Positions 15,602 to 24,695 of a stretch of 64,000 nucleotides of DNA are shown piece after piece. The notes beneath the pieces were generated by a model. That model did no database searches, had not been told where the DNA came from, and saw only the letters and a list, made by a program, of their open reading frames with translations. Source of the stretch: Cyanobacteria bacterium SZAS LIN-3 (lineage in GTDB: Bacteria; Cyanobacteriota; Vampirovibrionia; Obscuribacterales; Obscuribacteraceae). The stretch spans positions 1-64,000 of the forward strand of contig JAFEAV010000030.1 of assembly GCA_018266215.1 (NCBI GenBank), read 5' to 3'. How positions within the stretch are numbered: position 1 is the stretch's first letter; every line of letters starts with the position of its first letter. Position numbers and translations under genes: made by a program.

Positions 15602-17242
15602 CTATTCGTCAGTAATGCGACTGATTTCGGCCATAAACGGTTTGCGCATGGCTTCTCCATCCTCAAGGCTGCTGCTGAGCCTGAGGCGTTCCGCCAATGC
15701 AGTGTTCAGCTGCCCACCGCCTGTCATTGCCGAAACATGCAAGGACTTTAGAGTCGGATGGTCGCGGAAGTGGTCGAACTGAGCTGCATCGAGTTCGACT
15801 TCATTAACTTTTCCTGGCTCGCCCCAACCGAGCGTCGCCGCTTCCAGTCTTGGTGCTGCCGAGATTTTTTGAATGACATCGCTTCCTTGAAGGTTGAAGA
15901 CGCTGAGGAATCGCAAATTGTGAAAGGCCGACAAGTCAGGCATCATGCCTCCCTCAAGCGTAATGGAAAGACATTGGAGATCCGGAAGTTTTGAAAGCAG
16001 GCTCAAGTCAACGCTTGCTTTGACATTGCGGAGGGAGAGATACATCAAAGTCTTGCAGCCTTTCAATTTAGGCAATTGATCTCTGATTGCCTGGGCCTCT
16101 GCTGACAGCCAGAGCAAATGCGGCATGGCTTCGGGCATTCTAAGACGGCACTCTTCGTTGCCTGGTTTTAGTTCAATCTTGAGGAGTTCCTGGGGCACCG
16201 CCACACTGCGGAGGGCGATACCGTTAAGAGAAAGCTGTCGGAGGCTGCTGAGCGAAGAAAGGTCGAGATCCGCAGTAGCAGTTGCATCGGGCTTGTGCAG
16301 ATCCTTCATGAACGCATGCTCTGTAATGGACAGGTTTTTGCGATTTCTCAGCGTATTCAGGACTTGTATATCTTCAATCAGGTTTTTGGAATCGATACAA
16401 TAGAGATCTAAATCTCTTAGCTGCGCGTGATTACTCAGTGCTTCGAGTGGATGAACGGCCTTGATCAGCCTGAGGCGCAGCTCTTGTAATTGGTCAAACT
16501 TTGTCAGTGCTTCCAGCGACGGCGCTGTCTCTGTCTGTAAGTCCAGGTTGCGCGCCCACGAGAAGTATTTGAGGTTGGCCGGATCGAGTCGAAAGGATGA
16601 TTTGCGTTGATGATCCGTCAAGTTGAGCGATATGTCAGGTCTGGTTTTAAGCCAGTCTGAGATTGTCTGAAATTCCGAGGGAAGAATGTCTTGCCCCAGC
16701 TCCAGCTGCACGTGGCTGACCGGACCGAGCGCCGGCACCGCGGTGTTGAGATCCGGCAATTTTTGGTTGGTTCGCAAGTTTAAGGTGCGTCCGGTCGTGC
16801 TGTCAGTCAGCGTGATGAGCGGTGCTTTTCGTACTTTTGCTGCCCCGCTTTCGGGCGGCTTTTTATTGAGCCTTTCGATAAGATTTTGCTGGGTATCAAT
16901 CCACTGCTGATAGTCTGGACTCTCGGCCCAGAGATCGTTGAGTTCGGAGTTTTGCAGGATTGAAGCGACGACCATTGCGGCGTCGTGCGCGAGTTGTGGT
17001 GGCATTTTTGAGCGCTGCTTTTCGCTCCACTCCTCTAGATCCGCTGGCAGGTCGTCGCCCGGATATCCGTTGAGCGCCGCTACTATTTCTGCACAGGCAA
17101 TGACTTCATCTGCGGTTTCTGGGGCTTTATTGTATGTTGCAATTTTTCGCTCCAGCAGCTTGATGCTTTTTTTCTGCTGGAATTGATCGAGCCAGTCCAA
17201 CGCCCCGTCATTTTCAAAGCTGCTGCAGCCCCAAGCACCCAT
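15602..17242 (-). CDS. DUF4259 domain fused to leucine-rich repeats
   Basis: 546 residues. The N-terminal part, about 1-130, begins MGAWGCSSFENDGALDWLDQ, the signature opening of DUF4259 proteins, and includes VIACAEIVAALNGYPGDDLP. Residues about 150-530 carry irregular LRRs, for example LQELRLRLIKAVHPLEALS, LRQLSLNGIALRSV, LMYLSLRNVKASVDLSLLS and LRFLSVFNLQGSDV. No signal peptide is present, so it is cytosolic. DUF4259 normally stands alone at about 130 residues, so the fusion is unusual. The function of the domain is not known to me. It may be co-transcribed with nothing: its upstream neighbour GNAT ends 78 bp away. Confidence 0.85.
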   Translation of the reverse strand: MGAWGCSSFENDGALDWLDQFQQKKSIKLLERKIATYNKAPETADEVIACAEIVAALNGYPGDDLPADLEEWSEKQRSKMPPQLAHDAAMVVASILQNSELNDLWAESPDYQQWIDTQQNLIERLNKKPPESGAAKVRKAPLITLTDSTTGRTLNLRTNQKLPDLNTAVPALGPVSHVQLELGQDILPSEFQTISDWLKTRPDISLNLTDHQRKSSFRLDPANLKYFSWARNLDLQTETAPSLEALTKFDQLQELRLRLIKAVHPLEALSNHAQLRDLDLYCIDSKNLIEDIQVLNTLRNRKNLSITEHAFMKDLHKPDATATADLDLSSLSSLRQLSLNGIALRSVAVPQELLKIELKPGNEECRLRMPEAMPHLLWLSAEAQAIRDQLPKLKGCKTLMYLSLRNVKASVDLSLLSKLPDLQCLSITLEGGMMPDLSAFHNLRFLSVFNLQGSDVIQKISAAPRLEAATLGWGEPGKVNEVELDAAQFDHFRDHPTLKSLHVSAMTGGGQLNTALAERLRLSSSLEDGEAMRKPFMAEISRITDE

Positions 17243-17320
17243 AATTACTCCAATGAGCGGTTCAACAATAAGGTCCGGTCAATTGTAACCTGGCCGCTTA
17301 TTATCTCACTGCCTATGGCA

Positions 17321-17869
17321 TCATGCCGATCGCGGCATCAAATCGACGCTGAGTTTCACGACACTGTTCGCTTCCGGTTGCTGACTTACCGGATAATCCG
17401 AATGTCGCAGCATATTTATCATCTTGCTGTTTTCGGACATGATGTAACAAACAAACTCAGAGACACCTTTTGTAACGGCAATGTGCGCCAGGTGGTTGAG
17501 GAGCATGCGGCCAATGCCTTGCCCCTGATAGTGCTCACGGACGAGCATGGCCAGCTCGGCACTGGCCTCTTCAGCGGCCTGGGCCAGCGTAATGTAGCGC
17601 CCGACGGCTATAGGCGCATCGCTGCCGTCGCAAAGACTGACAAGCAGGCCAATGTGGCTGTTGAAGTCAATTTCTGTAAAGTATTTGAGTTCTTGTTCGG
17701 ACAGAAGCTTCTTGGCGCCGAAGAATCGAAAATATCGCGACTCCGCGCTGACGTCCTTCATGATTTCTTGTAACTGGTCTTTGTCGCTGGCCCTGATGGC
17801 GCGTACGATGACCGCAGTTCCGTCTTTTAGCTGATCTTTTGCCGTGTAATCATGGTTACCGTTGAACAT
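17321..17869 (-). CDS. GNAT-family N-acetyltransferase
   Basis: 182 residues. The acetyl-CoA-binding motif A is seen as LVREHYQGQGIGRMLLNHL (Q/R-x-x-G-x-G/A). The N-terminal part, DGTAVIVRAIRASDKDQLQE ... SRYFRFFGAKKLLSEQEL, resembles the GNAT domain attached to acyl-CoA synthetases and of Pat-type protein acetyltransferases, so a protein or small-molecule amine substrate is possible. It is cytosolic. There is no clear operon partner. Confidence 0.85.
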   Translation of the reverse strand: MFNGNHDYTAKDQLKDGTAVIVRAIRASDKDQLQEIMKDVSAESRYFRFFGAKKLLSEQELKYFTEIDFNSHIGLLVSLCDGSDAPIAVGRYITLAQAAEEASAELAMLVREHYQGQGIGRMLLNHLAHIAVTKGVSEFVCYIMSENSKMINMLRHSDYPVSQQPEANSVVKLSVDLMPRSA

Positions 17870-18041
17870 TGGGATACCTGTATCAAATGAGCGACCAATG
17901 AGGTTTTAGCACCTTTAAGGTTATGGTGACACTAAGTAATTGCTTTTGTGAACCTGTGGCCCTTCTGGCATTTCATTTCGATTTCATGCCCTCGGTCGTA
18001 CATTGCAATCGTTCGCCAGCCACCCCAATGAGGACGAAGTA

Positions 18042-18422
18042 ATGAAAATTGAATCGAATGAAAATTTGCGGTCCGAGAATATCGAGCAGTCCGAGAACAA
18101 TTTGAGAAACCAGGCCAGCGACCTGCTCGGTAATCGTGCCACCACCGGACCCACTAGCGCCGACCGCGCTGAAGCCAGCAAAGCTCTTACTAATAACGGA
18201 ACATTGCCCGATCTCCAGTTGGATATGGGTCCTAATACAGGCAGCAACGCTGCGAACTCCGGTTCGTTTTCGCCGCTCGGCGATAGTTCTAACCTGAGCG
18301 GCCCATCCGGCGACAGCTCTAGCACTACTGGTTCACCCAACAGTATCTCTAATGCCATAAATGACCAAACAAACACTGTTTCTAACGTCACAACGGCCCG
18401 ACCAGGTGATGCCAGACCTTAG
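18042..18422 (+). CDS. small Ser/Asn/Gly-rich, probably disordered protein
   Basis: A 126-residue open frame starting at ATG 18042 behind GAGGACG. The first 40 residues (MKIESNENLRSENIEQSENN and on) are charged. The rest is low-complexity S, G, N, T, P, typical of an intrinsically disordered protein. No signal peptide or membrane segment. The opposite strand is also open here, but the composition and ribosome site favour the + strand. It ends four bases into the convergent kinase gene. Function is unknown. Confidence 0.5.
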   Translation: MKIESNENLRSENIEQSENNLRNQASDLLGNRATTGPTSADRAEASKALTNNGTLPDLQLDMGPNTGSNAANSGSFSPLGDSSNLSGPSGDSSSTTGSPNSISNAINDQTNTVSNVTTARPGDARP

Positions 18423-19915
18423 AGAATCCGCTCTCCTTCGAAATTGGTAACGCCTATGGTAAACCAAAACACTGACCCCCCGCCTGATTGGCTGTCGCAG
18501 GAGATGGTTCCACCGTGAGCTTCTACGATCAGCTTGGCTATCGCCAGCCCGATCCCGGAGCCGCCGGCCTCTACTCCGGCGGCTGTCTGGTAAAACTTCT
18601 CGAAAATGCGCTTCTTCGCCATTTCATCGATACCTACTCCGCTATCGGTTACAGAGATACGAAATTGATCGCCGACGCGGATGCCCTCGACCTTCACTGT
18701 CGAGCCCTTTGGGGAAAATTTTATGGCGTTTGAGATCAGATTGAGCAGGACCTGGCTGATTCGAAGTTTGTCGATTTCTAGAGTTTCGGATTGAGCCTGG
18801 ACGGTAATCGTAATGTCTTTTACCGAGGCATTGTACCTGATGCTGTCGATCGCCGATTCGATTAGCTGATCGATTTTCACCTTGCTTTTATTAAGCACAA
18901 GAGCGCTATGTTCAAGGCTTTCCATGACCAGCAGGTCATCTATTAGGTCGACAAGCTTCGCCATGCCACCTTCGATGGAGTCGATTTGCCTGTTGCTGTT
19001 TGGGTCCAAAATCTCCGCGTCACTGCGACGCAATAATTGCAGACTGGCCCCGCAGGCCATTAACGGACTGCGCAGATCGTGGGCCATCATTTGCATCAAG
19101 CTCGATCGGTAATCTCGTGCGGCCGTAAGTTGCTCATTGACGTTGTGCAAGACCTGGTCCAATGTTGATAATTCATCGTTGCCGCCGACCACGCTCACGA
19201 GAGGCTTATGCAGCGGTAGAAGGCGCGCATTTTCTGTCAGTATTTTTAGCCTTGCGGCCAGGTCTCTGGCAAAGACAGCTATAACTATGGCAGACAGCAG
19301 CAGATTAGCGATAATGCCGGCCACGACAGTCATGGCTACCGACCGCCGAGCTTCCAAAATGGTGCGCTCTGTTGTGGCTAGTTTCTTTTCCATCAAGGCC
19401 ACATAATTGGCGATGCATTGCATTCGCGTCTCGCTTTTGTCCACAAATTGTCGGATGGATTTGACTGTGCCAATTAACTCAAAGGCATTCGAGACGCTGC
19501 GTCCTTTTGGCAGAGTCTCTATCAGAGTCGTTTCCTGCCCAAGACCTTCCCTCATAGCGGTGAATATTTTGCCGAACTCCGAGTCATCCCTGGTCATGGT
19601 GATTAACTCATCGGCGTCGTGTATGCAATCGGCCAGGGCAACTTTTGCTTCTCGCTTGTATCCTTTGAGGGGGCTGTATAAGTATGTGATCATGGTGCCG
19701 GCCATGATGCCGTAACTGGTCATGAAATGATTGGCAGCACTCTGAATGCGCACTTCGCGCCGCTCTTCGCCCAGGAGGATCTGGCTGTGCTCAAGGGCTC
19801 TGGTCAGAACCCCGAGCCAGATTAGATTTGTTGCCAGCGGCACAAAGATTATTACCAGACCTTTTTGCAGGATCGAGTGGCGAGACTTTGATATGTAAGA
19901 GTTAACTAGCGCCAT
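18419..19915 (-). CDS. membrane sensor histidine kinase (first of a tandem pair)
   Basis: 498 residues. A transmembrane helix is at about 18-40 and a second at about 198-220 (VVAGIIANLLLSAIVIAVFA), enclosing a periplasmic/extracellular helical sensor region. A HAMP-like segment comes next, then the DHp domain with H-box AHDLRSPL (phospho-acceptor His279) and a HATPase_c domain with N box LLNLISNAIKFSP, DSGVGID and GSGIGLAIAK. It lies four bases downstream of a paralogous kinase, so the two are co-transcribed. A single OmpR-type regulator is divergent from the pair and is the likely phosphate acceptor. Confidence 0.92.
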   Translation of the reverse strand: MALVNSYISKSRHSILQKGLVIIFVPLATNLIWLGVLTRALEHSQILLGEERREVRIQSAANHFMTSYGIMAGTMITYLYSPLKGYKREAKVALADCIHDADELITMTRDDSEFGKIFTAMREGLGQETTLIETLPKGRSVSNAFELIGTVKSIRQFVDKSETRMQCIANYVALMEKKLATTERTILEARRSVAMTVVAGIIANLLLSAIVIAVFARDLAARLKILTENARLLPLHKPLVSVVGGNDELSTLDQVLHNVNEQLTAARDYRSSLMQMMAHDLRSPLMACGASLQLLRRSDAEILDPNSNRQIDSIEGGMAKLVDLIDDLLVMESLEHSALVLNKSKVKIDQLIESAIDSIRYNASVKDITITVQAQSETLEIDKLRISQVLLNLISNAIKFSPKGSTVKVEGIRVGDQFRISVTDSGVGIDEMAKKRIFEKFYQTAAGVEAGGSGIGLAIAKLIVEAHGGTISCDSQSGGGSVFWFTIGVTNFEGERIL

Positions 19916-19919
19916 ATTT

Positions 19920-21410
19920 TCAGACTGTCTCCGATTCTTCAGAAGCTGCCGCTTCCAGGGGAATGGAAAACCAGAATTTCGACCCTTCGCCCGGTGTACT
20001 GTCCACTCCGATATTGCCTCCGTGGGAGTCGATTATTAGCTTGCAAATAGCCAGGCCCAGTCCGCTTCCACCCGCTTCTTTGCCGCCTTTTGCTTGATAG
20101 AATTTTTGAAATAGCTTACGTCTTTCCGCCTGGGTCATGCCCGCGCCGTGATCGCAGACTGTGACGATAAGTTTGTTGTGCATTGTTGTTGACTGAATTT
20201 CAATTGAGGAACGCTCTGGTGAAAACTTGATTGCATTTGACAGGAGATTTATGAGGACCTGCAAGATTCGCTCGCGGTCAAATACGGCATAGCCCCTTTT
20301 GATTTCGTTGACTAGAGTAATTTGCTTTTTATGCGCCAGCGGTGCGACGGCGTCAATAGCGTCCGAGGCCACCGCTTTAATATTCTCCGGATTGAGATTT
20401 ATCTCCAGCATCCCTTCTTCCAGCTTGTCCATGAGGAGCAAGTCGTTAATCAGGCGGATCAACCTATCGAGGCTGCTCGACATTCTTGTGATTTGGGTGG
20501 CACCGGATGCAGAGATTTTTCCAGTGAGTGTGGTGGCGAGCAGATCGAGAGCAATGCGGCACGATGAGAGTGGGCTGCGGAGATCGTGCGCCATCATATT
20601 CATGATGGATTTTCGATATTCGCGTGTTTCTATCAGCTCGGCTGAGGCTTGATTGAGACTGGCATCCAGATCGGTCAACTCATCGTTGCCGCCGACGCAG
20701 GCGGAGATTGGTACGTTGAGGGGCAGTTTGTGGGCGTTGTCGATCAGTCTGGAAAGCCGGACTGTTATACCTTTAAAAAATGAAACCGCCATCAGTCCTG
20801 CAAACAAGATATTTGCAACGAAGCCAATTTGTACGATCAAGAGCAGGCGCTGCCCGGCTTCCGCTTCTTGCTTGCTGATGCTCTCGAGTAAGGCCTCTTT
20901 TTGGCTGATGAGGCGCAGCAGTTTATCGTGTTTCAGGATAATGTCTGCTTTGAAATGATCTAGTTCATGAAATTGCTCGAAATTATCACTTCCCTTAATC
21001 TGCGTATTACTGGATGCACTCTGCGTAAAAGCGACGCCCCTATCGACAATCGTGACCATTGATTGAAGCAGTTCGTTGTTGTCATCGTGCTGCGGTAATG
21101 CACGAATGTTTTCTATCTCGACTTTCATTTCGCCCAGATGGTAATTTGCCTTTTCCAGATCTTTGGGTTTATGCATTGCGGCATAGGCGATGCCGGCCGA
21201 CAGTACATCGGCTAGATGCATCAACATAGAGTTGGTTTGTTGCAGGACGATAGACTCGTTCAGGCGCAAATCCATGAGATGGTCGCTTCTGTTAATGGCC
21301 TGGCTGAGAACGACAATCAGGCAGGCATTCAGGACAAATGGCGCCAGTAAAAATGTCAAAGCTTTCGGCACGACCCCCAGGCGGGAGCTGTTTGAAGAGC
21401 TGGTTGTCAT
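19920..21410 (-). CDS. membrane sensor histidine kinase (second of a tandem pair, upstream gene)
   Basis: 496 residues with the same plan as its neighbour. TM1 is at about 15-38, then a helical sensor region, and TM2 at about 190-212 (LLIVQIGFVANILFAGLMAV). The H-box is AHDLRSPL (His275), with N box LINLLSNAIKFSP, G boxes DHGAGMTQ and GSGLGLAICK. The shared sequence around the H box and the NDELTxLD stretch shows a tandem duplication. It is the first gene of the leftward operon; the 109-bp divergent gap to the response regulator must hold both promoters. Confidence 0.92.
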   Translation of the reverse strand: MTTSSSNSSRLGVVPKALTFLLAPFVLNACLIVVLSQAINRSDHLMDLRLNESIVLQQTNSMLMHLADVLSAGIAYAAMHKPKDLEKANYHLGEMKVEIENIRALPQHDDNNELLQSMVTIVDRGVAFTQSASSNTQIKGSDNFEQFHELDHFKADIILKHDKLLRLISQKEALLESISKQEAEAGQRLLLIVQIGFVANILFAGLMAVSFFKGITVRLSRLIDNAHKLPLNVPISACVGGNDELTDLDASLNQASAELIETREYRKSIMNMMAHDLRSPLSSCRIALDLLATTLTGKISASGATQITRMSSSLDRLIRLINDLLLMDKLEEGMLEINLNPENIKAVASDAIDAVAPLAHKKQITLVNEIKRGYAVFDRERILQVLINLLSNAIKFSPERSSIEIQSTTMHNKLIVTVCDHGAGMTQAERRKLFQKFYQAKGGKEAGGSGLGLAICKLIIDSHGGNIGVDSTPGEGSKFWFSIPLEAAASEESETV

Positions 21411-21519
21411 AGGGTTCTCTTACCGGCCCTCTTGAATCTTGCGATTAACCGCACGTACAGATTAAACCATCATCAGAGGCTGCCTGGTAATATGTTGCTT
21501 GCCGTCTCAAGAGTGGTCA

Positions 21520-22197
21520 ATGCCGAAAATACTGTTAGTTGATGATGACATACAGCTCGGGCTGAAGCTTCAAGAATGGTTTTTAACCAAGTCCGTCAAT
21601 CTGGAAATTGTCACGAGTGGTGAAGACGCTCTTCAGGCGCTCGAGTATTTTGATTTTGATGTGATTTTGCTTGACTGGAACTTACCGGGCATGTCCGGAT
21701 TGGATGTATGCACCGCTTATCGAGCAAGGCAGGGACGCAGTTTTATTATTTTCCTGACAGGTCAGGGTGATATCGAGAATAAGGAGAAGGCTCTGTTTGC
21801 CGGGGGCGACGACTATATCGTCAAGCCTTTTGATGTGCGCGAAGTGTATGCGCGTATAAGTAGTGTGATGCGAAGGTCTCTGGTTATTGCCGCTAAGCAA
21901 TTGACCGTGCAAGATGTAACTTTGGATCCGGAGTCCAGGCAGGTGTCGGTTGGCGATAAGAAGGTGCAGCTGACAGTGAAGGAGGCCGCGATGCTGGAAT
22001 ATTTGATGCGTCGGCCGGATCAGCCATTTACGGCCGAGAGATTGCTGACGGCGGTCTGGCCCTCGGAGACTGAAACGTCCATTGACTCTGTGCGGAGTTG
22101 GATGCGGCTGCTGCGTCAGAAACTCGCGTCTATCGGCAAAGTTGAATTTATAAAAACCGTCGTCGGCACGGGTTACGTTGTTGAGAGCGGCGACTAG
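21520..22197 (+). CDS. OmpR/PhoB-family response regulator
   Basis: 225 residues. The receiver domain has the acidic pair in ILLVDDDIQ, phospho-acceptor Asp52 (ILLDWNLPG), Thr in IFLTGQG and Lys in DYIVKPFD. The C-terminal winged-helix DNA-binding domain (LTVKEAAMLEYLMRRPDQPF ... VRSWMRLLRQKL ... TVVGTGYVV) starts at about residue 130. I take ATG 21520 (MPKILLVDDD) over an upstream TTG at 21499. It is divergent from the two tandem kinases and probably serves both. Confidence 0.93.
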   Translation: MPKILLVDDDIQLGLKLQEWFLTKSVNLEIVTSGEDALQALEYFDFDVILLDWNLPGMSGLDVCTAYRARQGRSFIIFLTGQGDIENKEKALFAGGDDYIVKPFDVREVYARISSVMRRSLVIAAKQLTVQDVTLDPESRQVSVGDKKVQLTVKEAAMLEYLMRRPDQPFTAERLLTAVWPSETETSIDSVRSWMRLLRQKLASIGKVEFIKTVVGTGYVVESGD

Positions 22198-22271
22198 GGG
22201 CCGCGGACTGTAGTGCTGATAAGAGCAATTGAGTGGTTTCGTCGGAACAAACCTACAACGGATTCAATTAC

Positions 22272-23150
22272 TCAATTGGATTTTGCAGTGGGCGTCTTCA
22301 GTGGTGCTATTCCCATGAGGAATTTATTCAAGGCCTCTTCATACTGCGGTGTGGGTGGATAGTACACGAGATGACCACGACCGGGGATTTCAACCAGGTA
22401 GCACTCTTTGCAGACTTTGGCCAGGTCTTTCGATTCAGCGGACGGTATGGTTAAGTCTTGCTGCCCGTATAGAATTAGAACTGGGTTTGAGAAGTGCGCC
22501 AATGCTGTCTTGTTGTCGATGTCTGCATAGGGAAACCAGTTTTGTGGATAGAGATTTAGCCAGGGTAGTTTGAATTTTGCCAGTTTCATGAGTGAACTGA
22601 ATGGTGCCAGCAGAATGATTGAGTTACATGTTTTATGCGCGGCTGTGTGGCATGCTACCCCAGATCCAATGGATTCGCCGACCAGGACAATTGCGGCAGG
22701 CGATATGTTCTTCTCTTTCACCAGATAATCATAGGCCGCGTCGCCATCTTCCAGAATTTCATCGAGCGACGGTTTGCCTGTGCTCGCGCCGTAACCTGCG
22801 TAATCGTAGATCATGACTGAGACATTTAAATGGAGGAAACTTTCTATTAGCTCCTTTCGCTCGGCCATTGTTCCTCCGTTGCCGTGGGAAATCAGAAGCG
22901 TCTTCTTTGCGCCGGGGACAGGAAAATACCAGGCGCTGAGCTGTGCTCCTGATTTTGTCGGTATCGTTATCGCTTCTTTGGCGACGCCGGCTATTGAGGC
23001 GATTGCTTTGTCACCGCCGGCGAGCCATGGCTGAAATAGCAAGGAGTCGTACCAGGGCTTGGCCATTGGCGGTGATGCTAATGCCCACAGCACTACCAAC
23101 TCGACAGTGAGCCAAATGGCGTTGTGCTTGTTAAGATAGCGGTGTCGCAT
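22272..23150 (-). CDS. membrane-anchored alpha/beta hydrolase (serine aminopeptidase / BEM46-like)
   Basis: 292 residues. One N-terminal hydrophobic segment (AIWLTVELVVLWALASPP) anchors or exports the enzyme. The hydrolase core shows the oxyanion-hole region ISHGNGG, YDYAGYGASTGKP, the nucleophile elbow GESIGSG (Ser), the acid in LYGQQDLTIP and the base in IPGRGHLVYYP. This matches the FSH/BEM46-like group of Ser hydrolases with unknown small ester or peptide substrates. The rightward regulator gene converges on it; a 9-bp inverted repeat, CAATTGAGT / ACTCAATTG, spans the junction (22226-22278). Confidence 0.88.
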   Translation of the reverse strand: MRHRYLNKHNAIWLTVELVVLWALASPPMAKPWYDSLLFQPWLAGGDKAIASIAGVAKEAITIPTKSGAQLSAWYFPVPGAKKTLLISHGNGGTMAERKELIESFLHLNVSVMIYDYAGYGASTGKPSLDEILEDGDAAYDYLVKEKNISPAAIVLVGESIGSGVACHTAAHKTCNSIILLAPFSSLMKLAKFKLPWLNLYPQNWFPYADIDNKTALAHFSNPVLILYGQQDLTIPSAESKDLAKVCKECYLVEIPGRGHLVYYPPTPQYEEALNKFLMGIAPLKTPTAKSN

Positions 23151-23191
23151 ATGCTCGATTATATTAGACGAAACGGTTTGGAGCAGAATTT

Positions 23192-23851
23192 ATGAAACTT
23201 GCAAGAGAATTTGTCTTGGCTCAGCTCCATGAATTGTCCGAACTCGATAAGTCCCGGCGTCTATTTGGTGCGATGCTCCATCAGTATGTTCTGCATCCGC
23301 CGCTGGCAAGCGCCACGTTGGACGCTTTTGAACGCAAGTACGCTGTAGTTGTGCCGCAAGACTATCGGTATTTCCTGACCGAAATAGGTAACGGTGGTGC
23401 CGGACCGTATTACGGTGTCTTCCCTTTTGGGCAGCACGATGATTCCAGTGGTGAGCGATTGCAGGTGTGGAGTGAATTTTTGGTCGGAGATATTGGCCAG
23501 CCATTTAAACATAGAGACGCCTGGAATATCGAACCAGCCGATGCTGCCGAAGAGGGTCCGGATAGCGATGAGCAAGAGGTTCTTCTTGACGAATTTGAGC
23601 GGCAGTATTTTGAGCCATCGATTATGAACGGTGCAATCCCTATCTGTCATAAGGGCTGCGCGCTGCGACTGTGGTTGGTAGTTAATGGAGAACAGGCCGG
23701 TTACGTTTGGGCGGATGATCGAGCGGACGGCAATGGCATTCATCCCTTGAAAGATGCTGATGGTCGCCAACTTTCGTTTGAGACTTGGTATCTTGACTGG
23801 TTTGGTAATTTAAAGGAAGAAGCCCGGGTAAAGGGTATGGGGTCTGCTTGA
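23192..23851 (+). CDS. SMI1/KNR4 (SUKH) family protein
   Basis: 219 residues. The SUKH signature is DAFERKYAVVVPQDYRYFLTEIGNGGAGP followed by YYGVFPFG; the later LSFETWYLDWF is also typical. The family includes immunity proteins against nuclease and deaminase toxins, and also housekeeping regulators. No toxin gene is adjacent, so an immunity role is not supported here. It is cytosolic. The start ATG 23192 has GGAG ten bases upstream. Confidence 0.85.
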   Translation: MKLAREFVLAQLHELSELDKSRRLFGAMLHQYVLHPPLASATLDAFERKYAVVVPQDYRYFLTEIGNGGAGPYYGVFPFGQHDDSSGERLQVWSEFLVGDIGQPFKHRDAWNIEPADAAEEGPDSDEQEVLLDEFERQYFEPSIMNGAIPICHKGCALRLWLVVNGEQAGYVWADDRADGNGIHPLKDADGRQLSFETWYLDWFGNLKEEARVKGMGSA

Positions 23852-23895
23852 ACTGCATGTTCGCTCAATCGGCTTCCGAGATGAAGGCGCTCGCA

Positions 23896-24573
23896 TCAGT
23901 GAAAAACGACACAGGATGTAGCTGAGATGCATCGACCCTCGCGCATCTCAAGGACTATAACTGAGCCCGAGCTTGTGTAGAAATCTCCTGGGTGGTCAGT
24001 CCAAGCCGTCTTCGGTGAAGGTCGATTACCGGTTGCTGTCAGGACCATCCGCACGAATTCAGGGTTCTCGATAAAGCAATTTCCCAGCCAAGCTTCTAAT
24101 TCTTTCTGTGTCATACCGATGCCGCGTGTTTTGATTTGACCAACTTTCCATTCGGTATAGTCTAAATCTTCTCGTCCTTCAAAGGTTCTGGCTGAATAGC
24201 AGTGATCGCCCTGGAAGCACACCAGGACCAGTGCATGAGGTGCTATTTCGTAGAACCACACTTCATCGGCTTTGGTGAGACTCTGGTGGCAACCCGGAAA
24301 ATTCAGTTTTTTCTCCTTGAAGCGAGGCGCACCTAAGAGCGCCAGCACTTGCCCCTTGCTCGTTCCCGGTGCTAAGCCGCATACGACCTCAAGCGAAATC
24401 ATTGACGGGGCGCATAGCAGTAAGGCATTTTCATCGGAAATGTTCGACTCGAGAAAGTAGGTGGTTAGGAATTGCGGATTGACGACGAGTCTGAAAAGTA
24501 TCATCTGCATGACAAATGACATTGTCAGCATGCGCTGCCAGTTCGTCATGTAGTTCGGTGTCTGTACGATCAC
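23896..24573 (-). CDS. hypothetical protein with two BamE/SmpA-like 'G-x-(S/T)-xx-(E/Q)-xx-xLG' motifs
   Basis: 225 residues of unrecognised family. A hydrophobic N-terminal stretch (about residues 13-37) could be a signal anchor. Two internal segments look alike: LAPGTSKGQVLALLGAPRFK and IGMTQKELEAWLGNC. Both resemble the 'G-M-T-x-x-E-V-x-x-x-L-G-x-P' helix of SmpA/OmlA (BamE) folds, which suggests a duplicated BamE-like unit. Seven or more cysteines are scattered through the protein. There is no operon partner. The start may be the ATG at 24549 (MTNWQRML). Confidence 0.65.
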   Translation of the reverse strand: MIVQTPNYMTNWQRMLTMSFVMQMILFRLVVNPQFLTTYFLESNISDENALLLCAPSMISLEVVCGLAPGTSKGQVLALLGAPRFKEKKLNFPGCHQSLTKADEVWFYEIAPHALVLVCFQGDHCYSARTFEGREDLDYTEWKVGQIKTRGIGMTQKELEAWLGNCFIENPEFVRMVLTATGNRPSPKTAWTDHPGDFYTSSGSVIVLEMREGRCISATSCVVFH

Positions 24574-24695
24574 AGGTGCTCCAATTTGTTCTCATCATGA
24601 CTTTGAGTGACCGCTCCTGATTTGACAACACGGTTTTCGCGAAAATTCCTGGGTGCGCGAGATTTTTTACTCGCGACGTAAACGTCTGGAGCTGA

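Noticed and set aside
17984..18391. 135-codon minus strand frame opposite the small disordered protein
   Set aside because: The + strand frame has a ribosome site and a more protein-like start; the minus frame has neither.
22226..22278. CAATTGAGT / ACTCAATTG inverted repeat as intrinsic terminator
   Set aside because: Only 9 bp with a 35-nt loop and no T-run; mentioned under the hydrolase but too weak for its own entry.
23192..23851. SUKH protein as immunity gene of a polymorphic toxin
   Set aside because: No toxin, Rhs or secretion gene is adjacent; the SUKH fold alone does not prove immunity.
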